Source: Hydrotalea sandarakina
GTDB taxonomy: Bacteria; Bacteroidota; Bacteroidia; Chitinophagales; Chitinophagaceae
Reading direction: 5' to 3'
Assembly: GCF_003254115.1 (NCBI RefSeq)
Contig: NZ_QKZV01000003.1
Span: 1 to 64,000, forward strand
DNA length: 64,000 bases
This document shows, piece by piece, positions 24,882 through 34,126 of the stretch. How positions within the stretch are numbered: the stretch's first letter is position 1; the number at the start of each line of letters is the position of its first letter. The position numbers and the translations under genes were made by a program. The notes beneath the pieces were generated by a model. That model ran no database searches. It was given only the letters and a program-made list of their open reading frames with translations, and was not told the origin of the DNA.

Positions 24882-26054
24882 ATGCAACAAAATAAAATTA
24901 CACAAGCCATTCGCATTCAAACCGAACGTACACCGGAAATGGAACATAGCACTCCTATGTTTTTAACCAGTAGTTTTTGCTTTAACGATGCAGAAAGTAT
25001 GCGGGCTGCATTTGCCGATGAAACTGACGATAACATTTACAGCCGCTTTAGTAATCCGAATGTGCAAGAATTGATTGATAAAGTGTGTGTATTAGAAGGT
25101 GCTGAAGCCGGATATGCCACGGCTTCGGGCATGAGTGCTGTATTTGGTTCATTTATGGCACTGTTAAAGCAAGGCGACCATTTGCTGGCTTGTAACAGTA
25201 TTTTTGGAAGTACACATACCGTAATTACCAAGTATTTAAATCGCTATGGTATTGCTTACAGTTATATTAGTGCTACTGCTACTGAACAAGAATGGGCTGC
25301 CGCCATTCAACCCAATACAAAAATGATTTACGTTGAAACGCCCACCAATCCGGGGTTAGACATATTAGATTTGAAAATGTTGGGTAAACTGGCTAAGCAA
25401 AATGGCATTATTTTAAATGTGGATAATTGTTTTGCTACGCCTTTAGTGCAACAGCCTATTTTATTGGGTGCAGATTTAGTAATTCATTCCGCTACCAAAT
25501 GGATGGATGGACAGGGCCGTGTGTTAGGCGGTGTAATTGTGGGCAGAAAAGATTTAATAAAAGAAATTTACGCTTTTTGCAGAAGTACCGGGCCTGCTTT
25601 ATCACCATTCAATGCGTGGGTACTAAGTAAAAGTTTAGAAACATTAGAAGTGCGTATGGAACGTCATTGCAGCAATGCAATTTATCTTGCCAATGCCTTA
25701 CAACACAATAATAAAATTGCTTTTCTAAAATATCCATTCTTACCAACACATCCACAATATGCCATTGCCCAACAACAAATGCAAAACGGAGGTGGTATTA
25801 TTTGTTTTGAGCTAAAAGGCGGTTTAGAAAGTGGCAGAAATTTTTTAAATGCATTGCAAATGTTGTCATTAACCGCCAATTTGGGCGATAGCCGCAGCAT
25901 TGCATCGCACCCTGCCAGCACTACACATGCTAAGCTTACAGAAGCTGAACGCCTGGCAGTGGGTATAACCCCCGGACTTATTCGCATAAGTGTAGGCTTA
26001 GAGCATAAAGATGATATTTTGAAGGATATTGAACAGGCTTTACAGCAATGCTAA
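24882..26054 (+). CDS. metZ: PLP-dependent O-acyl-homoserine sulfhydrylase (Cys/Met metabolism family)
   Basis: 390 residues of the cystathionine gamma-synthase fold class. The start is MQQNKITQAIRIQTERT; a longer frame overlapping osmC is less likely. Visible motifs are YSRFSNPN, EGAEAGYATASGMSAVF, VETPTNPGLDILDL, the PLP lysine 206 in HSATKWMDGQGR, and SLGDSRS-like LGDSRSIASHPASTTH. It would form homocysteine from O-acetyl- or O-succinylhomoserine and sulfide. With metX opposite, the acetylated substrate is likely. Cystathionine gamma-synthase activity cannot be excluded from sequence alone. Confidence 0.85.
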   Translation: MQQNKITQAIRIQTERTPEMEHSTPMFLTSSFCFNDAESMRAAFADETDDNIYSRFSNPNVQELIDKVCVLEGAEAGYATASGMSAVFGSFMALLKQGDHLLACNSIFGSTHTVITKYLNRYGIAYSYISATATEQEWAAAIQPNTKMIYVETPTNPGLDILDLKMLGKLAKQNGIILNVDNCFATPLVQQPILLGADLVIHSATKWMDGQGRVLGGVIVGRKDLIKEIYAFCRSTGPALSPFNAWVLSKSLETLEVRMERHCSNAIYLANALQHNNKIAFLKYPFLPTHPQYAIAQQQMQNGGGIICFELKGGLESGRNFLNALQMLSLTANLGDSRSIASHPASTTHAKLTEAERLAVGITPGLIRISVGLEHKDDILKDIEQALQQC

Positions 26055-26058
26055 TCCG

Positions 26059-27219
26059 TTACAATGGTTTATTACAAGTGGCCACTGCAATGTTAGAATC
26101 GGCAGTGCCATAATATAACCACCATTTTTGTTGAAAATAAACCAGCCCTTCTATAAAACAAACATTGTTTACCTGTCCGGTAATTTCGTAAGGCTCTGTA
26201 GGCTTCATAAAATAATGATTGAGTCTGTGAATTAACTGCACAGGATTTTTTGCATTGAATAAAGCCTGCCCGGAAGCATAGGTACCCTCGGGTAAATTTT
26301 TGTCGCCAATGGCGGGAATATTTCTGCCATTGTACAGCAAGCGGATACCGTTAGGTGAATACATAGCAGCAGGCCCTGATTCTACCAAATCACTATCAAA
26401 TTTTCCTTTTCGGGTGGGTAATACAATTTGCAGTTGTGGCATGTTGAATGCCTGACCTCTTAAAGCTACAGGCGGCTTCATGCCTTTAGGCATTTCAATG
26501 GGTTGCCAGTTAATAAGGTCGGTTGAAGTAGCAGCCCAAATAAATTGGTCGCCCCAATACATCCAATATTTTCCGTTTACCTTGGTTGCAACAATGTTAT
26601 TGGGTGAATAAGTTGCCACAATAGCGCCGGATTTAGACCATACATTTAAGTATTTACCGCTGTAAGCTTTTGCAAAGGCAGGGCCATGTTTTTGCCAATG
26701 AATTAAATCGGTTGAGGTAGCCACCATTAAGCGCGCCAATTGCCCATCGAAAGCGGTGTAGGTTAAATAGTACGTACCATTGGCATCAGCAACAATGCGG
26801 GGATCTTCACAACCACCGGGCCATTCATATTGCTTAAAAGAGTCATTATCGGGAAACAATACCGGCTGTTGGTTGCGAGTAAAATGATGCCCATCGGTAC
26901 TAACAGCAAGGCCTATACGTGAGGTACCGGCACTATCCTGCGCACGATATAACATATAAACAGTATCATGACGTATTATCATGGCAGGATTAAAAACATG
27001 CGCTGCTTCCCATTTAACCGTTTGTTGGGTAATGGGGTCGGTAAAAATGCTGCTACCCGGCGTAAGAATGGGATTGTATTGGTTTTCTTTTACAAAAGGC
27101 AAAAGCGCCCATTGGTTTTGGGTTTGAAGGTTTTGGGCAAATACGTTTTGAGAGGTGAATTGTAGCAGTAGTATGAGTAAAGCCACATTAACGAAAAGAA
27201 TATGTTTATAATGTTTCAT
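26059..27219 (-). CDS. Exported GH130-like glycosidase/phosphorylase
   Basis: 386 residues with a signal peptide (MKHYKHILFVNVALLILLLQ). The five-bladed propeller pattern of GH130 is visible: FNPAMIIRHDTVYMLYRAQD, LAVSTDGHHFTRNQQPV, GGCEDPRIV with the acidic residues of the family, YYLTYTAFDGQLARL, YWMYWGDQFIWAATS and LLYNGRN. GH130 enzymes act on beta-mannosides by phosphorolysis or hydrolysis. The exported form points to hydrolysis, but the substrate is not certain. The start overlaps the end of the response-regulator gene by 14 bases, so translation is probably coupled. Confidence 0.8.
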   Translation of the reverse strand: MKHYKHILFVNVALLILLLQFTSQNVFAQNLQTQNQWALLPFVKENQYNPILTPGSSIFTDPITQQTVKWEAAHVFNPAMIIRHDTVYMLYRAQDSAGTSRIGLAVSTDGHHFTRNQQPVLFPDNDSFKQYEWPGGCEDPRIVADANGTYYLTYTAFDGQLARLMVATSTDLIHWQKHGPAFAKAYSGKYLNVWSKSGAIVATYSPNNIVATKVNGKYWMYWGDQFIWAATSTDLINWQPIEMPKGMKPPVALRGQAFNMPQLQIVLPTRKGKFDSDLVESGPAAMYSPNGIRLLYNGRNIPAIGDKNLPEGTYASGQALFNAKNPVQLIHRLNHYFMKPTEPYEITGQVNNVCFIEGLVYFQQKWWLYYGTADSNIAVATCNKPL

Positions 27220-27880
27220 TCCCCAAACTTACCAGTTTATTCTTGATTGCAAATAGTGCCAATCCTACCCTATTTTTAATGCCTAATTTTTCAGAAAGCG
27301 ATTGCCGATAATTTTCAACCGTACGCTCTGCAACGCCCATGGTTTCGGCAATTTGCCGATAAGTTAACTCGGTTGCGCACAATCGTAAAAATTCTAATTC
27401 TTTTTGATTGAGGCCATATTGTTCGTACCAATCTTCAATATGTTTACCGGACTTTAATGATTTGATGAGTTGATCGGAAACCAATTCATTGCTGTAGAAT
27501 CCATTTTGATGAATAGCAGTAATGGCCGCATATAATTCCTCTGGGGAAGATTCTTTCAGCAAATATCCACCTGCACCTGCTTTCAACATTTTAATAATAT
27601 CAATACTTTCATCAAACATACTTAAAGCCAAAACGGCCGTTTTAGGATAATGCGTACTTATCCATTCGGTCGTATCAAATCCATTTAATCCGGGCATTTT
27701 AATATCCATCAATACCACATCAATAGGCAGGTGTTGTGGAAGCAGTAATTGCAATTCTTTTCCGTTCGATGCTTCAAAAACAATCATTAAATCATCAAAT
27801 TCTTTCAATAAAGCAGCAATACCACTTCTAAATAAAGCGTGGTCATCAACTAAAGCAATTCTAATAATTTCACTTTCCAT
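27206..27880 (-). CDS. NarL/LuxR-type response regulator
   Basis: 224 residues. The receiver has D12-D13 and phospho-acceptor D59 in VVLMDIKMPG, and a lysine in YLLKESS. The LuxR-type helix-turn-helix (about 150-215) contains LTYRQIAETMGVAERTVENY. Its ATG shares one base with the stop of the upstream kinase gene, so it is the cognate regulator. It is related to the orphan regulator at 15341-15964 (both end in a NRVGLALFA-like segment). The downstream GH130 gene overlaps it and may be one of its outputs. Confidence 0.92.
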   Translation of the reverse strand: MESEIIRIALVDDHALFRSGIAALLKEFDDLMIVFEASNGKELQLLLPQHLPIDVVLMDIKMPGLNGFDTTEWISTHYPKTAVLALSMFDESIDIIKMLKAGAGGYLLKESSPEELYAAITAIHQNGFYSNELVSDQLIKSLKSGKHIEDWYEQYGLNQKELEFLRLCATELTYRQIAETMGVAERTVENYRQSLSEKLGIKNRVGLALFAIKNKLVSLGNETL

Positions 27881-28674
27881 TAGTTACAGGGTATATTAAA
27901 CAAAATTCGGGTTCCTTTTTTTTCGGCAGTCATAATACGCATGGTGCCGTTCAATAGTTGAATACGTTTTTGCATGTTATTAATTCCCATTCCATTCGAT
28001 TGAAAATTAGATTCATTATACCGAAAGCCCTTACCGTTATCACTAATTTCCATTGTAAAACAATCGTCTTTTACACCTAAAAATATAAAAATTTCGGTTG
28101 CGTCGGCATGCCGAACAATATTGCTTAAACACTCTTGCAATAAACGATAAACAAATAAGTTGGCATAAGGATGGGAAAGCGTAAAGTTATCGGGCAAATT
28201 ATTTTTAAATTCAACTTTAAAATATGCATTGCGCTGAAACCATTGCACTTCCTGCGAAATGGCATCCGACAAACCATTTTCCATTAAGCTTTCGCCTTGG
28301 TGCAACTTGGCTAAAATTCGAATTTCTTTTATGGCTCGTTTAATTAATTCTTGTGCCGATGAAATTTTTGAAGCCGTTTTAGCAGCATCATTCACATTTA
28401 CGGAAGCCAGGGTAACATTGGTTAAGCTTAGCAGTTGACCAATGTTATCATGTAAATCCGCGGCAAAATTTTGTAAGGTTTGTTCCTGCACTTCTAATTT
28501 GGTTTGAATCAGTTGTTCTTCAAACAATTGATTCATTGCGTTTTTCTCGGCTTCATATTTTTTCTTTTTACGGGCATAATTAATAACCTGTACTACAATG
28601 TAAAAAGCCACCAATAAAAAAACGGCCGTTAAACATAAAATGATGAAGATGATATAGTTTTCCGATACTTGCAT
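27880..28674 (-). CDS. NarX/DesK-type sensor histidine kinase (HisKA_3)
   Basis: 264 residues. One N-terminal transmembrane helix (about 8-32) is followed by a short coiled coil, then the dimerisation/phospho-acceptor box NFAADLHDNIGQLLSL with its histidine. The HATPase domain has ECLSNIVRHADA (N box), EISDNGKGF and GMGINNMQKRIQLLNG. There is no sensory domain of its own, so the signal may come from the seven-helix-like membrane protein encoded just upstream, whose gene overlaps this one by 46 bases. Confidence 0.9.
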   Translation of the reverse strand: MQVSENYIIFIILCLTAVFLLVAFYIVVQVINYARKKKKYEAEKNAMNQLFEEQLIQTKLEVQEQTLQNFAADLHDNIGQLLSLTNVTLASVNVNDAAKTASKISSAQELIKRAIKEIRILAKLHQGESLMENGLSDAISQEVQWFQRNAYFKVEFKNNLPDNFTLSHPYANLFVYRLLQECLSNIVRHADATEIFIFLGVKDDCFTMEISDNGKGFRYNESNFQSNGMGINNMQKRIQLLNGTMRIMTAEKKGTRILFNIPCN

Positions 28675-29315
28675 ATAAAAGCATAAAGCCAGGCGCTATA
28701 AAAAAACACATTGAATAATACTCTTAATATAGTGATAACCGATATGCCCCAATTGGCATGGTCGGATAAATATAACTGAACAATATAGGAAAAAAATAAA
28801 TTAATAAAAAAACTGGCAAACTGATATAGAAATATTCCCGTAACCAACCAAAACACATAATCGTTTTTAGCCTGTACTGCTATTTCAAGCTGAATAAGGC
28901 GATAATAATAAACAAATCCTACTACTATAAAATAAAATGAAATAAAAGTATGGCTAAAGAACACAAAAGCATCCATAATGCCTTTATGGTATAAAATTTC
29001 GGCCAAGTATAATGCAAAAAAAATGAAAAGGCCAATTTTGGGCCATTTATGCCATTGCAATTTGGGCGGAATATTTTTTTGCATGATAATAACCAGCAAA
29101 ACAAATTCAATTGCCACAAACACATTATAAATAGATTGATTGTGTATGTTATGTTGAGCCGTTATTTTGCCTAAAATTTCGGTAAAAAATGTTAAAACAT
29201 ACAGTATTTTAAAGAAAATTAGCCCGGGAAGGTTAAAATTTTTGAATTTCAGAAATAAATAATAAATCCCTGCCAGTAACAGTAAAAGCTCGATATAGAC
29301 TAAAGTTCCGACCAT
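28629..29315 (-). CDS. Polytopic membrane protein, possible sensor partner of the kinase
   Basis: 228 residues with six or seven hydrophobic segments, for example VYIELLLLLAGIYYLFLKF, VFVAIEFVLLVIIM, IGLFIFFALYLAEILY, FISFYFIVVGFVYYY and WLVTGIFLYQFASFFINLFF. I cannot assign a family. Its gene overlaps the start of the histidine kinase by 46 bases and is the first of a four-gene overlapping operon. A role in signal input is inferred from that. Confidence 0.7.
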   Translation of the reverse strand: MVGTLVYIELLLLLAGIYYLFLKFKNFNLPGLIFFKILYVLTFFTEILGKITAQHNIHNQSIYNVFVAIEFVLLVIIMQKNIPPKLQWHKWPKIGLFIFFALYLAEILYHKGIMDAFVFFSHTFISFYFIVVGFVYYYRLIQLEIAVQAKNDYVFWLVTGIFLYQFASFFINLFFSYIVQLYLSDHANWGISVITILRVLFNVFFYSAWLYAFICKYRKTISSSSFYV

Positions 29316-29454
29316 TTATAGAATGATATATGTAAAAATAAGTGATTTCACTACGTAGAAATACGTTTTTTTGAATGCATGCTTTAAATTATGTTCGCAC
29401 TATAATTCTAAACCAACCACAGCTTTATATTTTTTGGTTTTTGATTGGGGATAA

Positions 29455-29488
29455 GAGAGGGAAGGATTGTGGCCTCCCTCTTTTTTTA
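29455..29488 (+). terminator. Strong plus-strand terminator without an annotated gene
   Basis: AGAGGGA plus GG pairs with CC plus TCCCTCT around a 7-base loop, followed by seven T on the plus strand. Both neighbouring genes run on the minus strand, so this T-tract serves no known gene. On the minus strand it could weakly end the glucosidase transcript. Confidence 0.55.
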
Positions 29489-29504
29489 TTCACCAATTTT
29501 GCTG

Positions 29505-32141
29505 TTAAATATCTCCACCTTTTAGTTGTGCCCTTTCAAATATGAGTTGAGCAATAAGACTGGTCCAGCCTGTTTGATGACTGGCCCCTAAGCCATGACC
29601 GGTATCACCATGAAAATACTCGTAAAACTGCAATAAATGCCTGTTTTCAGGGCGTTGATAAAACCAATTATATTTACCATATAATTTACGTTCGCCTTTT
29701 TCATTCAAAGTAAATAAGCGAATGACACGTTTTTCCAACTCATCTGCCACATCGGTTAATTCAATAAACTTTCCGGAACCGGTGGGGTATTCCACTTTTA
29801 AGGAACCATCATAAAATTCACCAAACTTTTGAATGCTTTTAATAATTAAATAATTAATGGGCATCCAAACCGGGCCACGCCAGTTGCTGTTTCCACCAAA
29901 AAAATCGGAAGTAGAGTCGCCCGGATCGTATTGTATGGAATATTGTACCCCATCAATGGTAACCGAATAGGGATTTTTTTCGTGGTACTTTGATAAAGCA
30001 CGAATACCGCCATCCGATAAAAATTCAGTTTCACTAAGCAAGTGCTTCAATAATCCAACCAATCTATCTTTGGGCAATAAGGATATTAAAATTTTATCTT
30101 GTTCCGTTTTCTCTTCATTGGGCCAAAACTTGTTGTTTTTTAACCGATATTGTTTATACCAACTAATTCGTTTATCAAAATCTTGCAACTTTTTCAAAAC
30201 TTTTTTATCAATTACCGAAACGGCAAATAATGAGGTAAGGCCAACAATAGATTGAATGCGCAATTGAATGGTTTCGCCACCGGCCAACCCCAGTTTATCG
30301 TAGTAAAATTCATCTTCTTCATTCCACATACCTAACTGGTTCAATGCCTCTGCAATTAAAATGAAGTGCTCAAAAAATTTAGTAGCACTGTCTTCAAATG
30401 CATCATCCTGCATGGCAATTTCAATGGCAATATCCATTAAATTCAAAGCATACATACCCATCCAACTGGTACCGTCTGCTTGCTCTAACTGTGCCTGATT
30501 ATTAATTTGAATACTTCTATTAAACACACCAATGTTATCTAAGCCTAAAAAACCTCCTTCAAACATGTTATTTCCTTGCGGGTCTTTCCGATTAATCCAC
30601 CAGGTAAAATTGATAATAAGTTTATTGAAAACTTTTTTCAAAAATCGAATGTCTCCTTTTCCGGTCTTTTCTTTTTCAATATTATAAATTTGCAGTGCGC
30701 TCCAGGCTTGTACCGGGGGATTAACATCACTAAAATGCCACTCGTAAGCAGGTAACTGACCATCGGGCTTCATGTACCACTCACGCATTATTAAAGTAAG
30801 TTGGTGTTTGGCGAAATTGGTATCAACCAAAGCCATTGAAACGCAATGAAAAGCCAAATCCCAAGCCGCATACCATGGATATTCCCATTTATCGGGCATC
30901 AATATAATATCTTGATTTTTTAAATGTTGCCATTCACTATTGCGACCATGAGTTCGTTGCCACGAAAGTGCTGTAATACCATCACTTTCTTGTAACCAGC
31001 GTTCAACATCGTAATAATAAAATTGTTTACTCCACAAAAGGCCTGCCAATGCCTGTCGTTGAATGTTTTTTAGTTCGGAAGAAATATTTTTTGGCAGAAT
31101 ACTATCATAAAATTCATCGGCTTCTGCTTTACGATTAATGAACAATTCTTCAAAATTATATCCAAAGGGATTGTATTGAAGTAAAGTAGATGAAATGCGT
31201 AAGTATAATACTTTGGTCTCACCTGGTTCAATTAAATATTCATAAACAGGTGCGAATTTAGTTCCCGATTTTTGTGAGCTTAACAATAACTTATTTTTAT
31301 TGTGAATGATGGCATCATGAAAAGCATCTTTCACAAATGGGGTAGCGTTAGGAATACCGAATAATTTTTCCGTATTGGTTTCATTTTCAGTAAAAAGCTG
31401 CAAATGTGTTTCGGGATAATAGAAATAATAATTGCCTAATCGTTCATGCATGGCTTTTACCACACCCGGTCGATTCATTGTTTTTATTACAGGTTTTTCA
31501 TCGGTAATTTTCGATTGCCATCTATTAAAAAACCAAATAGTGGGCAAAACCGTTATGGGTGCCGCTTTTGAAAAGCGATTGGTAATTTCTACTTTAATGC
31601 CAATATCTTTTTTATTTAATTTGGCATAAGTAACCAATACATCAAAATATTCATTGTTGTCGAAAATACCGGTATCTAATATTTCGTATTCGGGTTCAAA
31701 TTTGCTGCGCTTTTTATTTTCAGCAATAATTTGTTCATAGGGGAATGCCTGTTGCGGATATTTGTACAACATTTGCATATAAAAATGGGTAGGCACATTG
31801 TCTAGATAATAATAAAGTTCTTTTACATCTTCCCCATGATTGCCATCGGAATTACCCAAACCAAATAATCTTTCTTTTAAAATACTATCCTTTCCGTTCC
31901 ATAAAGTAACGCTAAAGCAAAGATTACCGAAAAAGTCAGATATGCCACACAAACCATCTTCACCCCAACGATAGGCCCTTGATGAAGCATGATGAAAAGG
32001 GAAATAATTCCATGCATCACCATTGGTGCTATAATCTTCCCTAACAGTACCCCATTGCCGTTCAGATAAATAAGGCCCCCATTGTTCTAATGGTACTTTT
32101 TTTGTACTATTTTCTTTTAATCGTTTTTCTTCTGCGGTCAT
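29505..32141 (-). CDS. MGH1-like glucosidase (GH63-type)
   Basis: 878 residues with no signal peptide, so it is probably cytoplasmic. The N-terminus LSERQWGTVREDYSTNGDAW and AYRWGEDGLCGISDFFG, the middle SDGITALSWQRTHGRNSEWQ and PDKWEYPWYAAWDLAFHC, and the late GGNSNWRGPVWMPINYL and HGDTGHGLGASHQTGWTSLI are the marks of the MGH1/GH63 (alpha/alpha)6-barrel family. It should cleave terminal glucose from an alpha-glucoside; the natural substrate is unknown. It stands alone between two signalling operons. Confidence 0.88.
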   Translation of the reverse strand: MTAEEKRLKENSTKKVPLEQWGPYLSERQWGTVREDYSTNGDAWNYFPFHHASSRAYRWGEDGLCGISDFFGNLCFSVTLWNGKDSILKERLFGLGNSDGNHGEDVKELYYYLDNVPTHFYMQMLYKYPQQAFPYEQIIAENKKRSKFEPEYEILDTGIFDNNEYFDVLVTYAKLNKKDIGIKVEITNRFSKAAPITVLPTIWFFNRWQSKITDEKPVIKTMNRPGVVKAMHERLGNYYFYYPETHLQLFTENETNTEKLFGIPNATPFVKDAFHDAIIHNKNKLLLSSQKSGTKFAPVYEYLIEPGETKVLYLRISSTLLQYNPFGYNFEELFINRKAEADEFYDSILPKNISSELKNIQRQALAGLLWSKQFYYYDVERWLQESDGITALSWQRTHGRNSEWQHLKNQDIILMPDKWEYPWYAAWDLAFHCVSMALVDTNFAKHQLTLIMREWYMKPDGQLPAYEWHFSDVNPPVQAWSALQIYNIEKEKTGKGDIRFLKKVFNKLIINFTWWINRKDPQGNNMFEGGFLGLDNIGVFNRSIQINNQAQLEQADGTSWMGMYALNLMDIAIEIAMQDDAFEDSATKFFEHFILIAEALNQLGMWNEEDEFYYDKLGLAGGETIQLRIQSIVGLTSLFAVSVIDKKVLKKLQDFDKRISWYKQYRLKNNKFWPNEEKTEQDKILISLLPKDRLVGLLKHLLSETEFLSDGGIRALSKYHEKNPYSVTIDGVQYSIQYDPGDSTSDFFGGNSNWRGPVWMPINYLIIKSIQKFGEFYDGSLKVEYPTGSGKFIELTDVADELEKRVIRLFTLNEKGERKLYGKYNWFYQRPENRHLLQFYEYFHGDTGHGLGASHQTGWTSLIAQLIFERAQLKGGDI

Positions 32142-32256
32142 AACATCTGCAAATTAATGCTGCAATGTATAGAATAACAGATTAATTGAAGATTTGTGGA
32201 GAAAATGTTGGCATATTTTGTATTTTAACAGAAAATAATGCACAGGTAAATATAAT

Positions 32257-33033
32257 TTATTTACCCAACCATTCTTTAAACTCGGTTACCCTGTCCAGAC
32301 TTACAAATAATTCGTCTTTAAATGCAGGCTGCACATCTACTTTTAATTTCCCCTTGGGAAAAACATGTATTGCAGATATAGCATTTAGTTTAACAATGGT
32401 TTGCCGATTGATTCTAAAAAACTCAGTAGGGTTTAACAATGCAGATAATTTATCTAAACTAAATTCAACAGGATAACGTTGATTATCTGCCGTAACTAAA
32501 AAGGTAATTTTATCGGCACTGTAAAAATATTGAATATCAGCAGTTTCAACTGTTTTTAACCGTGAACCCAAAGAAATTAAAAATCTTGATTTATATGATG
32601 CAGTACCCGGTTGCAGTGAATGCATTAACTGTTGTAAACCTTCTGTTGGCCAATTCTCATCTTCATTACAAGCAGGAGAATGTAATTTTTTAAATTTTTC
32701 TATCGCTTGTACCAACTCGTCAAAGTTAATTGGCTTCATTAAATAGTCAATACTGTTTACTTTAAATGCCTTTATCATATACTCATCATAGGCGGTTGTA
32801 AATATGATGGGTATTTCTAAATTAATTGTTTCAAATATTTGAAAACATTGCCCATCTTCTAAATGAATATCCATAAAAACTAAATCAGTTCCCTGATTTT
32901 CTTTAAACCATTTTACCGCATCAGCTACCGAAGGCAAAATGGCCTGTACTTCAATATTACTATCATATTTATTCAGCATACCATCTAAACGCTGGGCAGT
33001 TAAAAACTCATCTTCAACAATAACTACTTTCAT
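32257..33033 (-). CDS. LytTR-family response regulator
   Basis: 258 residues. The receiver has E7-D8 and phospho-acceptor D55 in LVFMDIHLEDG and a lysine in DYLMKPINFDELV. The C-terminal LytTR domain (about 150-255) has IQYFYSADKITFLVT and FFRINRQTIVKLNAI. It lies 52 bases downstream of two LytS-like kinase genes on the same strand and forms a LytS/LytR-type system with them. Confidence 0.93.
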   Translation of the reverse strand: MKVVIVEDEFLTAQRLDGMLNKYDSNIEVQAILPSVADAVKWFKENQGTDLVFMDIHLEDGQCFQIFETINLEIPIIFTTAYDEYMIKAFKVNSIDYLMKPINFDELVQAIEKFKKLHSPACNEDENWPTEGLQQLMHSLQPGTASYKSRFLISLGSRLKTVETADIQYFYSADKITFLVTADNQRYPVEFSLDKLSALLNPTEFFRINRQTIVKLNAISAIHVFPKGKLKVDVQPAFKDELFVSLDRVTEFKEWLGK

Positions 33034-33085
33034 AATATTAATTTTTTATAAGTTATTTTAATTACATTTCCAATAATATTTTAAA

Positions 33086-34126
33086 CTAGTTTAATTTGGC
33101 AATTAAAGGCACTGATATGGAGAAGAATTGATCGTTTTTTTCTATTTCCACTTTACTGGAAGTTCTATAAGCTACCCTACGAGCAATATTTTGTAAACCT
33201 ATACCTGTTGATTTTTCCGTGTGTTCCCGTTTATTAATACTATTGCGAACAATTATTTTATTTTCCATTGCCGTAACATCAATACATAAAGGATGAGTAG
33301 TTGACATGCTATTGTGCTTTACAACATTTTCAACCAGTAGTTGTAATGTTAATGCAGGTATTAGCCATTCATCTGCATTAACCTGTATATCCATATTTAA
33401 ACAAACTTTTTTATTAAACCGAATTTGCAACAAATAGAAATAGGTATCTAAAAATGCCAGTTCTTTTTCAAGTGAAACCCATTCTTCATTTTTTTGGTCT
33501 AATATATACCGATAGGCTTTTGATAATTGTAGAATAAATTTTTCAGATGCATCTTTATCAACATGTACCAAATTCGATAATACACTTAAGCTATTAAATA
33601 AGAAATGCGGGTTGATTTGACTTTTTAACACTTGCAATCGCATTTCAGCATATTCTTTTTGCAGCTTCTCGGCAAAAGCTGCTTTTTCTAAAGCAGATTG
33701 ATAAAAATAAAACGCCCTGTTTAGCAAGTAAATAAATGATACACCTAAAATGTTTTCAACCAAGTATAAGCGAAAATAAACCATATCCAACAACTCGGCA
33801 GTGCTGATAGGCCTACTTAAACGAAACTTGTAGATGATTAAAATAAAATAATAGGAAACAATACAAACAAATAGCCATTCTAACCAATAGCGAATTGGAC
33901 CTGCCTTATGAAAATAAAGTTCGCTGTATTTTACCAGATACACAATAAAGAAAGTAAAAAATATTCCAATACCCCAGGTATAGGCTAAATCTTTAAATAA
34001 ATTAACCAAGCTGTTTTCATTACCTAAATAGGCAAATAGCAAAGGGTACACCGTATATACTATCATTACAACCAAACTAAATCGTAGTAATGGAAATTTA
34101 CCGGTATTTTTAAAGAGTTTACTCAT
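33086..34126 (-). CDS. LytS-like sensor histidine kinase
   Basis: 346 residues. Four to five N-terminal transmembrane helices fill about residues 14-150, followed by a short coiled coil. The His_kinase box is INPHFLFNSLSVLSNLV. The ATPase part keeps the N box (LQLLVENVVKHNSMS) and a glycine box (KSTGIGLQNIARRV), so it should be active. It overlaps the second kinase gene by 8 bases and precedes the LytTR regulator. Confidence 0.9.
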   Translation of the reverse strand: MSKLFKNTGKFPLLRFSLVVMIVYTVYPLLFAYLGNENSLVNLFKDLAYTWGIGIFFTFFIVYLVKYSELYFHKAGPIRYWLEWLFVCIVSYYFILIIYKFRLSRPISTAELLDMVYFRLYLVENILGVSFIYLLNRAFYFYQSALEKAAFAEKLQKEYAEMRLQVLKSQINPHFLFNSLSVLSNLVHVDKDASEKFILQLSKAYRYILDQKNEEWVSLEKELAFLDTYFYLLQIRFNKKVCLNMDIQVNADEWLIPALTLQLLVENVVKHNSMSTTHPLCIDVTAMENKIIVRNSINKREHTEKSTGIGLQNIARRVAYRTSSKVEIEKNDQFFSISVPLIAKLN

